61,551 nucleotides of DNA from CAWIUB01 sp963839175 (GCA_963839175.1 CAWIUB010000051.1:1-61551), one strand, 5' to 3'; shown: positions 43,395-52,456, counted from the stretch's first letter. The notes: generated by a model from the sequence alone, not told the origin. Made by a program: numbers and translations.

Positions 43395-44511
43395 TAGGGC
43401 TATTCAGCTGACCGGACCAATGCGCTGGACGCCCGGCGCCATGGGCGGTCCGCGCGGGGCCGGTCCAGGCTCGGTGGGTGGCCACCTCCTCCCGGCGGCT
43501 TGGGCGGGACAAGCTTGGGCTTCGGGTCTGCCACCAGCTCGCGGTAGCGCACCGGCGGGTGGGCGACGGCGAGTTCGAGGACGCGGTAGAAGGGCATGCC
43601 GCGGGCGCGGGATCGGCGCCGGTTGAAGCGGAAGACGAACTCGTTCAGGTAGCTCTGCAGATGGGCGTCCTCGACCGAGGCCTGGTGGGTGCCCAGCAGC
43701 CAGCGCTTGGCCAGCGACGCGACCCGGTGGACACCGGGCAGCAGCTTGCCGGGGTCCTCGCCGCGGGCACGGGCGGCGCGTTGGCTGCGCGGCTCGTGGG
43801 TGTAGCCGAGCCGTTCGATGCCTTGGTAGCCCGGCCAGCCGTCGGTGATCACTCGCGCTCCCGGCTCGACGTTCGCGGTGATGAACGCGTGCAGCGTCGC
43901 GGCGGAGGCGTCGGTGAGCACCTGCATCCGGCACCGCCCGAACCCGCGCGGCTCGATCACCTCGATCGCCACTCCTACCAGGACTTTCTTGCCCTTGGCG
44001 CGCCCGCCACGCAGCCCGGGCTCCTCACCGCCGACGTAGGTCTCGTCGACTTCCACGGTGCCGGTGAGCCGATCGCGACCCGGACGTACCAGCACCGACC
44101 GCAGCCGGTGCAGCATCGCCCAGGCGGTCGCGTAGGAGCCGATCTCCAGCGAGCGCTGCAGGCTCAACGCCGACATGCCGTCCTTGCCCGAGGCGAACAG
44201 CCAGCACGCCTCGAACCACACCGTCAGCGGCGTGCGGCGCCGGTCGAACAGCGTCCCCGCGGTCACCGACGTCCGCTTCCCACAGGCCACGCACTTGTAC
44301 CGGCCATCGGCAACCAGCCATCCGCCCGTGTACCCACAACGCGGGCAGGCGAAGCCGTCTGGCCAGCGCAGCCAGTCCAGATAATCCAGGCAGTCCGCAT
44401 CGGTCGCGAACCACGAGCGCAGCTCGCCGGCCGACCTCGGATAGTGCACACCAGCTCGCGGCCGTACCGCATCCACTACATCATCTTAGTCCGGTCAGCT
44501 GAATAGCCCCA
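43395..44511 (-). mobile_element. IS1595-family insertion sequence, copy 2
   Basis: 1117 bp, the same as copy 1 (24118-25234) but inverted. The 8-bp target duplication AGGCATCT is exact at 43387-43394 and 44512-44519. It lies between the PPOX gene and the LLM gene. Two copies in opposite orientation 19 kb apart could invert the segment between them. Confidence 0.95.
43400..44476 (-). CDS. IS1595-family transposase (copy 2)
   Basis: 358 residues, identical to the transposase at 24153-25229: zinc ribbon (CPRCGYTGG, CVACGKRTS), EVDETYVGGEEPG, VITDGWPGYQG and LNEFVFRFNRR. Undamaged. It is transcribed away from the LLM-marR genes, so it would not itself drive them; any effect is through separating promoter from gene. 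Confidence 0.94.
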   Translation of the reverse strand: MDAVRPRAGVHYPRSAGELRSWFATDADCLDYLDWLRWPDGFACPRCGYTGGWLVADGRYKCVACGKRTSVTAGTLFDRRRTPLTVWFEACWLFASGKDGMSALSLQRSLEIGSYATAWAMLHRLRSVLVRPGRDRLTGTVEVDETYVGGEEPGLRGGRAKGKKVLVGVAIEVIEPRGFGRCRMQVLTDASAATLHAFITANVEPGARVITDGWPGYQGIERLGYTHEPRSQRAARARGEDPGKLLPGVHRVASLAKRWLLGTHQASVEDAHLQSYLNEFVFRFNRRRSRARGMPFYRVLELAVAHPPVRYRELVADPKPKLVPPKPPGGGGHPPSLDRPRADRPWRRASSALVRSAE

Positions 44512-44545
44512 AGGCATCTAATGGTTTGGGATCTATTCTTTGTTC

Positions 44546-45421
44546 ATGCAGGTCAGTTTGAGCATCACGAACTTTTCCTGGCCGGATGGGACCGCGGCGA
44601 TCGCCGAGCGGTTGGCGGCGACGGCTCGGGCGGCCGAGGCGGCGGGGCTGGATACCGTTTGGGTCGCCGACCATCCGCTTCAATCCGACCCCGCCAGCCG
44701 CTTGGACGAGCCGATGCTGGAGGCGTACACGACGTTGGGCTTCCTTGCCGGCCAAACCAGCCGGATCCGATTGGGCACGCTGGTGGCCGGTGCGACGTTT
44801 CGCGCACCGGCGCTGCTGGTGAAGGAAGTGACCACTCTTGACGTGCTCTCCGGTGGCCGGGCCTGGCTGGGGATCGGCGCCGGATACAACGAGGAGGAGG
44901 CCCGGGCCATGGGCGTCAACCTGCCTCCCGTCGGGGAGCGGTTCGACATCCTGGCCGACACGCTCGACATTGCCCAGCGCATGTGGGCGGGCGACGACTC
45001 GCCGTTCCACGGCAGCCACGAACATCTCGACCATCCGATCGGCAGCCCGCTGCCGCTGAGCCGGCCGCGGCCACCGGTCCTCATCGGCGGCACCGGGGAG
45101 CGGCGGACGCTGCGGCTAGTGGCCGAATATGCAGATGCCTGCAACCTGTTCGATGTCCCGGACGGTCGGCGCTCGGTGCGCCGCCAACTCGACGTCCTGG
45201 CCCGACACTGTGCCGACGTCGGCCGTCCCTACGAGCAGATCGAGCGGACCATCACGACCGCACTACAGCCAGACGAGCCGGTCGACCGGTTCATCGAGCG
45301 CTGCGGCGATCTCGGCGGGCTCGGCATCCAGCACGTCGTGGTCATCACCCGAGGCGCACCGTGGACCGGCGACGGCGTGGACACGCTGGGCGCCGCGGCC
45401 AGCCAGCTCGCGGAGGTCTGA
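44546..45421 (+). CDS. LLM-class (F420-dependent type) oxidoreductase
   Basis: 291 residues from the ATG at 44546 (a TTG two codons earlier is possible). Bacterial luciferase-like TIM barrel: AEAAGLDTVWVADHPLQ, IRLGTLVAGATFRAPALLVK, TTLDVLSGGRAWLGIGAGYN and PVLIGGTGERRTLRL. The last is the F420/FMN phosphate region. Such actinobacterial enzymes reduce or dehydrogenate small molecules with F420. Its stop abuts the marR start. Its promoter region is disrupted by the IS1595 insertion 18 bp upstream. Confidence 0.92.
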   Translation: MQVSLSITNFSWPDGTAAIAERLAATARAAEAAGLDTVWVADHPLQSDPASRLDEPMLEAYTTLGFLAGQTSRIRLGTLVAGATFRAPALLVKEVTTLDVLSGGRAWLGIGAGYNEEEARAMGVNLPPVGERFDILADTLDIAQRMWAGDDSPFHGSHEHLDHPIGSPLPLSRPRPPVLIGGTGERRTLRLVAEYADACNLFDVPDGRRSVRRQLDVLARHCADVGRPYEQIERTITTALQPDEPVDRFIERCGDLGGLGIQHVVVITRGAPWTGDGVDTLGAAASQLAEV

Positions 45422-45901
45422 ATGGAAGTCATCCGCGTCCCGGCGCCACCCGGACCGCCGCGCCAAGAGCCGATCGGGATGCTCGTCGCGCGCACCGGCA
45501 AGGCGCTCGACCGCGCCTTCGACGACGCGCTCGCCGTCGCAGGGGGCACCCGTCCGATCTGGCTCGTGCTGCTGGCGGTCAAGTCCGGCGCGGGCCGCAC
45601 TCAATCCGGTATCGCAGAACGGGTCGGCATCTCCGGACCGACCTTGATTCACCACCTCGACCGGCTCGAAACGGCCGGGCTCGTCGTCCGCACCCGCGAC
45701 CCGGCGAACCGACGCCTCCAAACGATCATCCTCACCGCCGACGGCGACGCACTGTTTTTCCGGCTGCGCGCCGCCGCCGTCGCATTCGACCGCCGCCTGC
45801 GGACCGGCATCGGCGATGCAGAGGTCGCCGAACTGCGCCGTGTGCTCACCGCGCTGCACGACAACGTGACGCGGAACCAGCCCTCGCACTCGATCAAATA
45901 G
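45422..45901 (+). CDS. MarR-family regulator
   Basis: 159 residues. Winged HTH: RTQSGIAERVGISGPTLIHHL then DRLETAGLVVRTRDPANRRL, the wing with the conserved D-x-x-x-R-R. Starts immediately after the LLM stop. The interrupted palindrome before the LLM gene has the ATTAG/CTAAT arms usual for MarR sites, which suggests it represses its own operon and releases on a phenolic or similar ligand. Confidence 0.92.
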   Translation: MEVIRVPAPPGPPRQEPIGMLVARTGKALDRAFDDALAVAGGTRPIWLVLLAVKSGAGRTQSGIAERVGISGPTLIHHLDRLETAGLVVRTRDPANRRLQTIILTADGDALFFRLRAAAVAFDRRLRTGIGDAEVAELRRVLTALHDNVTRNQPSHSIK

Positions 45902-45926
45902 ACCCGCCCCGAGGAAGGAGCAACAC

Positions 45927-46367
45927 GTGAGCACTACTGATCGCGCCGTCGTGGAGGAGCTCGTCGAGCAATGGAGCAGCGCTGAGCGCGCCAACGACTC
46001 CACCGCCCTCGAGGCCCTGCTTACCCCAGACTTCAGCGCCGTCGGCCTGGCCGGGTTCGTCCTCGACCGTGCGGGCTGGCTGGGTCGGTACCGCTCGGGA
46101 GACCTGGTCAACGAGTCCTTCGAGTGGGAAACGGCCAGCGTCCGAACCTACGACGGCTGCGCGGTCGTCATCGGACTGCAACGCCAGGACACCCGCTACC
46201 GTGGGCAACCGAACCCTGGCGAATTCCGCGGCACGCTTCTGGCCGTTCACAACGACGACACGTGGCATCTGGCGGCGCTGCACCTGAGCCCGCTCGACTG
46301 GCGGCCGCCCGGCATGCCCGCCGCCGAGCCACCGGCGGCCGCCACGTCTACCACCACCGCCGAGTAG
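45927..46367 (+). CDS. SnoaL/DUF4440-like protein
   Basis: 146 residues, 25 bp after marR, with GAAGGAG before the start. NTF2-like fold: VEELVEQWSSAERANDSTAL, LLTPDFSAVGLAGFVLDRA, WHLAALHLSPL. Probably a ketosteroid-isomerase-type enzyme or ligand binder for the same substrate as LLM and cupin. The C-terminal tail is Ala/Thr rich. Confidence 0.85.
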   Translation: MSTTDRAVVEELVEQWSSAERANDSTALEALLTPDFSAVGLAGFVLDRAGWLGRYRSGDLVNESFEWETASVRTYDGCAVVIGLQRQDTRYRGQPNPGEFRGTLLAVHNDDTWHLAALHLSPLDWRPPGMPAAEPPAAATSTTTAE

Positions 46368-46375
46368 GACTGACC

Positions 46376-46885
46376 ATGTCGTTCGCTCCTCCGCCGCACC
46401 CGTACCCTCCGTCCCGATACCACGGCGACGCCGGTGAACTGAGCGCTCGATGGCGGCCGACTGACGCCGAGCACGACCTCGTGAACCGCGGCGGCTCCGC
46501 CGACTATCTCGCCACGGGCGCGTCGACGAACGGCGACTACGGGCTGTACCGATGGAACATGGGCCCAGAGCCCAGCGGTCCGGACGCCCACTTCCACAAG
46601 TCCCTTTCCGAGTCGTTCTTCGTCCTATCCGGCACTATCCGGCTGTACGACGGCCGCAAATGGGTCGACGCCCAGCCGGGCGACTTCCTCTACGTGCCGG
46701 AAGGCGGCCTGCACGGGTTCCGCAACGAATCGGGCGAATTCGCGTCCATGCTCATCCTGTTCGCGCCCGGCGCGCCCCGGGAGGCCTACTTCGAAGGGCT
46801 CGCCGAGATAGGTCGCACCGGCGTGCGGCCTTCGCCTGAGGAGATGGCCGAGTTCTACCTACGCCACGACACCTACTGGGTCTGA
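46376..46885 (+). CDS. Cupin-domain protein
   Basis: 169 residues, 8 bp after the SnoaL-like gene. Cupin motif 1 is GPDAHFHKSLSESFFVLSGT (two His and a Glu) and motif 2 is PGDFLYVPEGGLHGFRNE (His). The metal ligands are all present, so an iron/manganese dioxygenase or isomerase is possible. Last gene of the LLM-marR-SnoaL-cupin cluster. Confidence 0.9.
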   Translation: MSFAPPPHPYPPSRYHGDAGELSARWRPTDAEHDLVNRGGSADYLATGASTNGDYGLYRWNMGPEPSGPDAHFHKSLSESFFVLSGTIRLYDGRKWVDAQPGDFLYVPEGGLHGFRNESGEFASMLILFAPGAPREAYFEGLAEIGRTGVRPSPEEMAEFYLRHDTYWV

Positions 46886-47147
46886 ACCGACCTCACCCGG
46901 CCCGGGCCCGTCGCCCGAGAAACGTCCGGGCTCCTGTGAGACCGCCCAAGGACTGATCGAGTTCGAAGACGCGCCGGCGGGACATGTCGCCGCGTGGACG
47001 ACCGTGAACCAGGCGGCCTCGTCAGGCGGGAGATGAGCTAGCAGATCAACGGCGTCCCGAATTCGCGTGGGCCTATCAACCGCAGTGGAGCGCAAGCTGA
47101 CACCCTTGCCGCGACAGGGCGGACCGACTCAGCGCCGGGCAGGGCCG

Positions 47148-47927
47148 TCATCCTCGCGGCACGAGTCGGGCCCGCATCTGCATGAAGTCCAACCGCTGCG
47201 CCGACCCGGTGACGGCGGAGTAGGCGTCTACGACATCGGCGACGAACTCGTCGGCCGCCCGGTCGTCTGGTAGCCACCCGGTCCAGGCGTCGAACCCGAC
47301 CCGGCACCAGCGGGCGAACGCGTCCCGGCTGCCGAAGTCCCAACTCAGATTCTTCACGTCGACCTCGCGGATCTGCAGTCCCGCAGCACCAGCGGTCGCG
47401 GGGTAGCGGTTTGGGTCGACATGCACGAACGGCTGCGCGAATCCAGCAAAGTGCGCGCTCCAGTTCGGCGCGGCGCACACGTGCATCGCCACCTGTTCCA
47501 GACTGGGCCGCTCCCCTTGGCAGACCACCTGCAGCAGCGCCCAACCCGAGTTGTGCAGCGCGGTCCGGATACGCGTCAGCGCGGCGTGCTGATCGGGCAC
47601 CCAATGCAACGCGTTGAACGACACCACGACGTCGAACTGGTCACTGAAGTTCATCGCCAGCACGTCCCCGACCGCGAACCGCAGCCGCGGCGAGTCCGGG
47701 TCGGTGAGGATCTCAGCTGCTTGCACCATCCGCGGCGACGGATCGATACCCAAGATCGACCCGCATGGCAGCTGCTCGGCGATCGCGGCGGTGATCCGGC
47801 CGTCTCCACAGCCGATGTCCAACATCCGTTCGTGTCCGGCCATCGACACGCCGGTCAATGACTGCCTCGCCAACCACAGCTGCAAGTCACTGACCTGCCG
47901 GTATGACCGCCCGTCCCAGTCCGCCAT
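47148..47927 (-). CDS. Class I SAM-dependent methyltransferase
   Basis: About 259 residues from MADWDGRSYRQVSDLQ; a TTG seven codons earlier at 47948 is possible. SAM motif I is MLDIGCGDGRITAAIAEQL, motif II FAVGDVLAMNF and motif IV VVVSFNALHWVPDQ, as in trans-aconitate 2-methyltransferase-like proteins. Substrate unknown. The 260 bp between it and the cupin gene contains no recognisable gene. Confidence 0.88.
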   Translation of the reverse strand: MADWDGRSYRQVSDLQLWLARQSLTGVSMAGHERMLDIGCGDGRITAAIAEQLPCGSILGIDPSPRMVQAAEILTDPDSPRLRFAVGDVLAMNFSDQFDVVVSFNALHWVPDQHAALTRIRTALHNSGWALLQVVCQGERPSLEQVAMHVCAAPNWSAHFAGFAQPFVHVDPNRYPATAGAAGLQIREVDVKNLSWDFGSRDAFARWCRVGFDAWTGWLPDDRAADEFVADVVDAYSAVTGSAQRLDFMQMRARLVPRG

Positions 47928-47948
47928 CGCCTCATAGTGGTCCTCCAA

Positions 47949-48320
47949 AGGCCGATTCGACCACGGGCCGCGCTGTTACCCTCGGTGGGGTCGGCGAGAG
48001 TGAACTCGGCGGTTGGACCAAATCCGTGTTGGAATGACGGATTGGCGAAACTCCCCGGCAGCTAGCGTGGCGCTGATTTGGCTGGCGCCTCGCGCGTGCA
48101 CCTGTTGATCAACGGTTGGCGGGTTGATCCTCTGGCGTTCGGGTGTGCGGATCGGCAGGGCGGTTCTTGATGATGCGGCGTTGCTGCGCGGTGAGCGGTT
48201 GGCCTGGGGCAACGCGTTTGCCGGTTGTTGGCCCGGGCGATTCAGACCACCCCCCCGCGCACGGACCGCGCACCGCACCCCACAGCAGCGCGGGCTCCGA
48301 AGCCGACCACCACCGAGCGT
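47949..48320. other. Intergenic region before the third IS1595 element
   Basis: No gene or known motif seen on either strand. It holds the methyltransferase promoter region and the DNA up to the IS target duplication. Confidence 0.4.
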
Positions 48321-48328
48321 TCACTCGA

Positions 48329-49449
48329 ATGACCTCTCCATGTAATGACAGTGGGTCGTGGTTGTCTCGGTCTCGTGATCGACGATGGCGTTGCTTATCC
48401 GGACACTGTTGTGCAGTTCGGAGCGTGGTTTCCCGACGACGCCGCGTGCCTGGACTACCTGACCTGGCTGCGCTGGGGCGACGAGGGCTTCGCTTGTCAT
48501 CTGTGCGGCGCGGTTGGCCGTGGCTGGCTGCGCGGCGACGGCGTCAGCTGGGCGTGCGGACACTGCGGCTCCCGCACCAGCGCGACGGCGGGCACGATCT
48601 TCCATCGCACCCGTACCCCGTTGACGGTCTGGTTCCGCGCGGCCTGGGAGCTGACAACGCGAGCGAACGGGGTCTCTGCCCGTGGGATCCAGCGCACGCT
48701 CGGCCTCGGCTCGTACCAGACCGCGTGGACGATGCTGCACCGCTACCGGCGCGCGATGGTCATGCCGGCGCGGGCGAAGCTGTCCGGCGTCGTTGAGGTC
48801 GATGACATGTTCGTCGGCGGGCGCAACAAGCCCGGCATGGCCGGTCGGTCCAACCGCCCGCACAAGACCCCGGTCTTGATGATGGCCGAGGTCCGCTCCC
48901 GACGCATCGGCCGCTGTCGCGCCGTGGTCGTCTCCCGCCTGGACGGCACCTCGTTGCGGACAGCGCTGCAGGACAACATCGAGCCCGGCAGCACCGTCCG
49001 CAGCGACGGGCTAGTCGTGCTCGGACAGTCGATGGCGGGGTTCGTGCACGACCGTGTCTCGGTACGCGGGTCGGGCACCCCGGCACACGTGCTGTTCCCC
49101 GCCGTGTCGCGAGTGCAGTCACAGGCCAAACGTTGGCTGGAGGGCACCCTGCAGGGCGCCGCCGAACTGGAACATCTGCAGGAGTACTTGCACGAGTTCG
49201 AGTTCCGGTTCAACCGCCGCAAGGCCCGTCGTCCCGGACTGCTGTTCTACCGGCTGCTCGAACAGGCCGTGCGCACCCCACCGGCCGGCTACCGCGACAT
49301 CACGGCCGGATGCAGCCGGCCACGCAAGATCGCGCCAACGCTGCCGCCCGGACCACGCGAACTCCCTCAAAGCCTCGACCAGCCCGACGCCGGACGCCCA
49401 TGGCGCGCTGTATCCCGCTGAAAACACTGTCGCCAGATGGAGAGGTCAT
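48329..49449 (+). mobile_element. IS1595-family insertion sequence, second type
   Basis: 1121 bp with inverted ends ATGACCTCTCCAT at 48329 and its complement ending at 49449. The 8-bp target duplication TCACTCGA is at 48321-48328 and 49450-49457. The ends and transposase differ from the IS1595 pair at 24.1 and 43.4 kb. It sits in an intergenic region. Confidence 0.9.
48345..49421 (+). CDS. IS1595-family transposase (second type)
   Basis: Up to 358 residues; a GTG at 48375 (VIDDGVAYPDTVV) may be the true start because the first ATG is only 16 bp inside the IS. Zinc ribbon (CHLCGAVGRGW, CGHCGSRTS), VVEVDDMFVGGRNKPG (first Asp), TVRSDGLVVLGQS (second Asp) and YLHEFEFRFNRRKA form the IS1595 core. 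It is a distant relative of the other IS1595 transposases here. Confidence 0.92.
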   Translation: MTVGRGCLGLVIDDGVAYPDTVVQFGAWFPDDAACLDYLTWLRWGDEGFACHLCGAVGRGWLRGDGVSWACGHCGSRTSATAGTIFHRTRTPLTVWFRAAWELTTRANGVSARGIQRTLGLGSYQTAWTMLHRYRRAMVMPARAKLSGVVEVDDMFVGGRNKPGMAGRSNRPHKTPVLMMAEVRSRRIGRCRAVVVSRLDGTSLRTALQDNIEPGSTVRSDGLVVLGQSMAGFVHDRVSVRGSGTPAHVLFPAVSRVQSQAKRWLEGTLQGAAELEHLQEYLHEFEFRFNRRKARRPGLLFYRLLEQAVRTPPAGYRDITAGCSRPRKIAPTLPPGPRELPQSLDQPDAGRPWRAVSR

Positions 49450-49457
49450 TCACTCGA

Positions 49458-49758
49458 ACGCAGGTCCGCGCCCGCACACCAACCCGCGCGAGCGCCACAA
49501 AGCACACGGCGACACTCGGTCGACCGGCCCGAGGCGCCATCCAGAGTTGGCTGGTAGGGCCGGACACCGGGCAGTACAGCAGGCGGCGTGTTGTCGACGA
49601 TCGAAGCCGCGGTGTAGAGCAGGTCCAGCAAGTAGCCCCACGTCCCGATCGGCCGCCCCGGTGGTGGGACGACCGATCGACGGTAGGACTTCTAGAATCT
49701 CCCGCGGCCACCGACAGGCCAGTGGTCACGGCCTGGCTTACAGCCAGCCGGCGCCTGG
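49458..49758. other. Intergenic region after the third IS1595 element
   Basis: About 300 bp without a supported gene. I see no motif. Confidence 0.4.
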
Positions 49759-50319
49759 TTAGTAGCCGCTGTTCGACGACGATGGCGCGGACGACGCGGA
49801 TGTGGTGATCTTCTGGCCCGAGGGTGCGACGAGCCACCACAGGGCGCCGAACCCATTGACACCCTGACCGTCGGTGTCACCGGCCTCGCGGTCTCCGGCG
49901 AAGTAGTACAGCGGGTGCCCGGCATAGCTGACCTGCTTCGCGCCGTCCGAGCGGGTGATCGTCGCAACATTGCTGCCGGACGCGCCGCCCGATGCCGACA
50001 CCGAACCCTTGGCGGTCAGCGGCGGCCAGGCCGAGGCGCAAGCACCGAAGCAGCTTGATGTCGAGCTGCTGTCCGAGGCGAACAGGTACAACGCTCGACC
50101 CGAGCCGTCCGCCAGGTAGCTGCCCAGCGGACCGTTCTGCGTCGTCACCGTCACCGACGATGCGGACGATCCCGACCCCGCTGCAGCGGACCCGCTCGGC
50201 GACCCGCCGGTCGACGCTGCGGTGTGCGAGCTGCTGCAGGCCGTAGCCAGCAGGGCCGCGGCTGCTATCGGAGCGGCCAACCCCGTGAGCAACAGCTTTC
50301 GTGACGAGCGAGCGGGCAT
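49759..50319 (-). CDS. Secreted lipoprotein with two SCO0930-type repeats
   Basis: 186 residues from MPARSSRKLLLTGLAAP. Lipobox LLATAC at about residue 28, then a Gly/Ser-rich linker and two repeats of the secreted-repeat type: ALYLFASDSSSTSSCFGACA with SAWPPLTAKG, and PLYYFAGDREAGDTDGQGVN. Such proteins often sit next to ECF sigma genes; here the ECF/anti-sigma pair is divergent. They may bind metal or heme at the cell surface, but no function is proven. Confidence 0.88.
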   Translation of the reverse strand: MPARSSRKLLLTGLAAPIAAAALLATACSSSHTAASTGGSPSGSAAAGSGSSASSVTVTTQNGPLGSYLADGSGRALYLFASDSSSTSSCFGACASAWPPLTAKGSVSASGGASGSNVATITRSDGAKQVSYAGHPLYYFAGDREAGDTDGQGVNGFGALWWLVAPSGQKITTSASSAPSSSNSGY

Positions 50320-50582
50320 GATGATCTCCTTCTGGGGGTCGGATCGCGGTCCGACGTTTGATGTGAATGACTTCCGCGGCTGCATACGCCGATGCGAACG
50401 CGCCGGTTCGGCAGCACTCGACGTGGGGTAAATCACCCTGTACAGGGGCCGTCCGCGCTGAACCGGGCCCGGGTGCCTGACGTAGCTAGAGGTGTGCGCG
50501 GTTTCGGACTAGACGCTTCGTGCGCAGACGGGTGCGCCGCCCCGGCAGCCCCGGTGCGGCCAGCGATGCACACGTGCACGGC

Positions 50583-51107
50583 ATGAGCGCGGCCGCCGTC
50601 GGCGGGCGTGACGCCGAGCTGCTGCGCGTGCTGCACGACGAGCACGCGCACGCCCTGTGGTCCTATGTCGTTGGGCTGGTCAATGGCGACCGGGGCAGGG
50701 CACAAGACGTCGTGCAGGAGACCCTGCTTCGTGCCTGGCGCAACCCGGCGGTGCTCGAACCGTCCGGCGGCTCCGGGCGAAGCTGGCTGTTCACGGTGGC
50801 CAAGCGCATCGTGATCGACGAATGGCGCGCCACGCGTCGCCATCCCGAGGTGTTGACGGACCAGGTTCCGGAGCAGACGGTGCGGGACACCGCACAGCAG
50901 ACCGTAGACCGGCAACTCGTGCAGGCCGCGTTGCGGACGCTGTCGATCGAACACCGTCAGGTGTTGCTCAAGTGCTACTTCCGCGGCGCCTCGGTGGCGG
51001 AGGCCGCCGAGACCCTTGGCGTGCCGCCCGGCACGATCAAGTCCCGCACCCATTACGCGCTTCACGCCCTGCGACAGGCAATCGAGCAAATGGGAGGCGT
51101 GGCGTGA
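50583..51107 (+). CDS. ECF sigma factor (SigK/SigL-like)
   Basis: 174 residues from MSAAAVGGRDAELLRVLHDE; a longer frame from 50520 has an Arg-rich leader. Region 2: ALWSYVVGLVNGDRGRAQDV and VQETLLRAWRNP; region 4: LSIEHRQVLLKCYFRGASVA and ETLGVPPGTIKSRTHYALH. Its stop overlaps the start of the anti-sigma factor (GTGA). The divergent surface lipoprotein is a likely regulon member. Confidence 0.92.
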   Translation: MSAAAVGGRDAELLRVLHDEHAHALWSYVVGLVNGDRGRAQDVVQETLLRAWRNPAVLEPSGGSGRSWLFTVAKRIVIDEWRATRRHPEVLTDQVPEQTVRDTAQQTVDRQLVQAALRTLSIEHRQVLLKCYFRGASVAEAAETLGVPPGTIKSRTHYALHALRQAIEQMGGVA

Positions 51108-51763
51108 GGACATTCGACCCGTTCGAACACGATGACGCGGCTTACGTGCTCGGTGCGCTGTCCGAGCCGGAACGTGCCGCGTTCGAGACCCACCTGGCCA
51201 CCTGTGCCGCCTGCACCGCTCGCGTGCACAAGCTCGCCGGAACACCGACGCTGCTGGCGGGCATCACCGCCGCGGACCTCGCTGAGCCGGAGGCTGCGCC
51301 CGATACCCTGCTGCCCGGGCTGCTGCGTCGCGCGGCCCACGTCCGGCGCCGCCACCGCTGGCTCGTCGGCGGACTCAGCGGCCTAGCCGCGGCCTGTCTG
51401 ATCGCGCTGGCCGTTGCGGTGTGGCCATTCGCCGCCGTAGGCGACCGACCGCAGCCGCAGGCAATGACCGCGTTTGCGCCCAGCCCGGTGCAGGCCACCG
51501 CCGCCCTAGCCGACCGCACGTGGGGAACCGAGATCCACCTCGACTGCTACTACACGGGCCCCGCCAATGGATCGGCAGCCCCGCGCACCTACAGCCTGCG
51601 GGTGATCGACCACACCGGCGCCACCCACGACCTCGGGACCTGGACCCTCGCTCCCGGCTCCGAAACGACATTCACCAGCGGCACCGCGCTGTCCCGCGAC
51701 CAGATCAGCAGCGTCGATATAACGCTGCCCAACGGCACGCCGATCCTTCAACTCACAACCTGA
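51104..51763 (+). CDS. Anti-sigma factor (zinc-finger, RskA-like)
   Basis: 219 residues from GTG. The cytoplasmic part carries the HxxxCxxC motif in FETHLATCAACTARV and holds the sigma factor; one TM follows (LVGGLSGLAAACLIALAVAV) and then an extracytoplasmic domain of about 110 residues (WGTEIHLDCYYTG ... VIDHTGATHDLGTW) similar to RskA sensor domains. It would release the sigma factor upon regulated proteolysis. Couples to the sigma by GTGA overlap. Confidence 0.92.
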   Translation: MRTFDPFEHDDAAYVLGALSEPERAAFETHLATCAACTARVHKLAGTPTLLAGITAADLAEPEAAPDTLLPGLLRRAAHVRRRHRWLVGGLSGLAAACLIALAVAVWPFAAVGDRPQPQAMTAFAPSPVQATAALADRTWGTEIHLDCYYTGPANGSAAPRTYSLRVIDHTGATHDLGTWTLAPGSETTFTSGTALSRDQISSVDITLPNGTPILQLTT

Positions 51764-52060
51764 GCGGCTGACCGGAGCAATCCTGTCGCCCTGCAGAGTA
51801 TTGATCATCTTCGTGAGCCGGGCAGGCCATGTCCCTGTCCGGCGCACCGCTGCTGATGCGCCGGCTGCGCTCCTGCTAGCGCCTACACCCGATGGTGGCG
51901 CCCGTTCTGCATCAACCTCGGCTGACTGGTCGGCGCCGTCCTGGCCGTCGTGATCGCCGACGACCGGCAGCGTCGACGGAGGCCGACTCTGTCCCAACGT
52001 AGCTCCAGTCGCAGATGATCGCGGCCGGCTCGATCACACCGCCTCGCGGCTGGCGCGATG
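51764..52060. other. Intergenic region between the anti-sigma and RidA genes
   Basis: No intact gene. One forward frame contains a hydrophobic piece LVGAVLAVVIADDRQRRR after a stop codon, possibly a decayed membrane protein; too short to name. Confidence 0.35.
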
Positions 52061-52456
52061 TCAGAGCTGGTGGGGCGGTAGCACGGCTATCGCGTCGATT
52101 GAGATCAGCAGTCCGTGGGGTAGCTGAACATTGGCCGGGGCCGAGCGTGCTGGTGATGGATCCGGCATGTGTCGGGCGTACACCTCGTTGATCACCGCAA
52201 AATCGTCTACCGAGGCGTAGAAGATCGTTGTCTTGACCAGGTCGGCCATGGACGCGCCGGCCGCTTGCAGGATCGCGGAGAGATTGCGCAGGGCCTGCTC
52301 TGTCTGTGCGGTGATGCCGTCGCACGCGACACCGGTTGACGGATCGATTCCGGCAGTGCCGGAGCAGAACACGAAACCGCCGGCGACGATGGCCTGGCTG
52401 TAGGGGCCGAGGGCTGCCGGGGCCTGATCGCTGGCAATGGCCTGGCGCGGTGTCAT
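52061..52456 (-). CDS. RidA-family (YjgF/YER057c) imine deaminase
   Basis: 131 residues. GPYSQAIVAGGFVFCSGTAG is the family N-terminus, QTEQALRNLSAILQAAGASM and DLVKTTIFYASVDDFAVINE the middle. RidA hydrolyses reactive enamines/imines from PLP enzymes. The catalytic Arg normally present in the P-x-R-x-x segment would be in SPARSAPANVQLPHGLLISI, which fits. Intact and monocistronic. Confidence 0.92.
   Translation of the reverse strand: MTPRQAIASDQAPAALGPYSQAIVAGGFVFCSGTAGIDPSTGVACDGITAQTEQALRNLSAILQAAGASMADLVKTTIFYASVDDFAVINEVYARHMPDPSPARSAPANVQLPHGLLISIDAIAVLPPHQL

Larger units (their letters stand above)
43379..44527. promoter_or_regulatory. MarR-type operator split by an IS1595 element
   Basis: Left half 43379-43394 and right half 44512-44527 flank the IS. 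With the IS and one 8-bp repeat removed, they form an inverted repeat with arms AAACTATTAG and CTAATGGTTT around GCAT, with one mismatched pair. The 8-bp duplication AGGCATCT is its centre. The site would lie 18 bp before the LLM start, which is followed by a marR gene, so MarR autoregulation was probably lost. Confidence 0.65.

Noticed and set aside
43395..44511. IS1595 copy 2 as a passenger-carrying element
   Set aside because: The element is fully taken up by the transposase and its ends; it has no additional gene.
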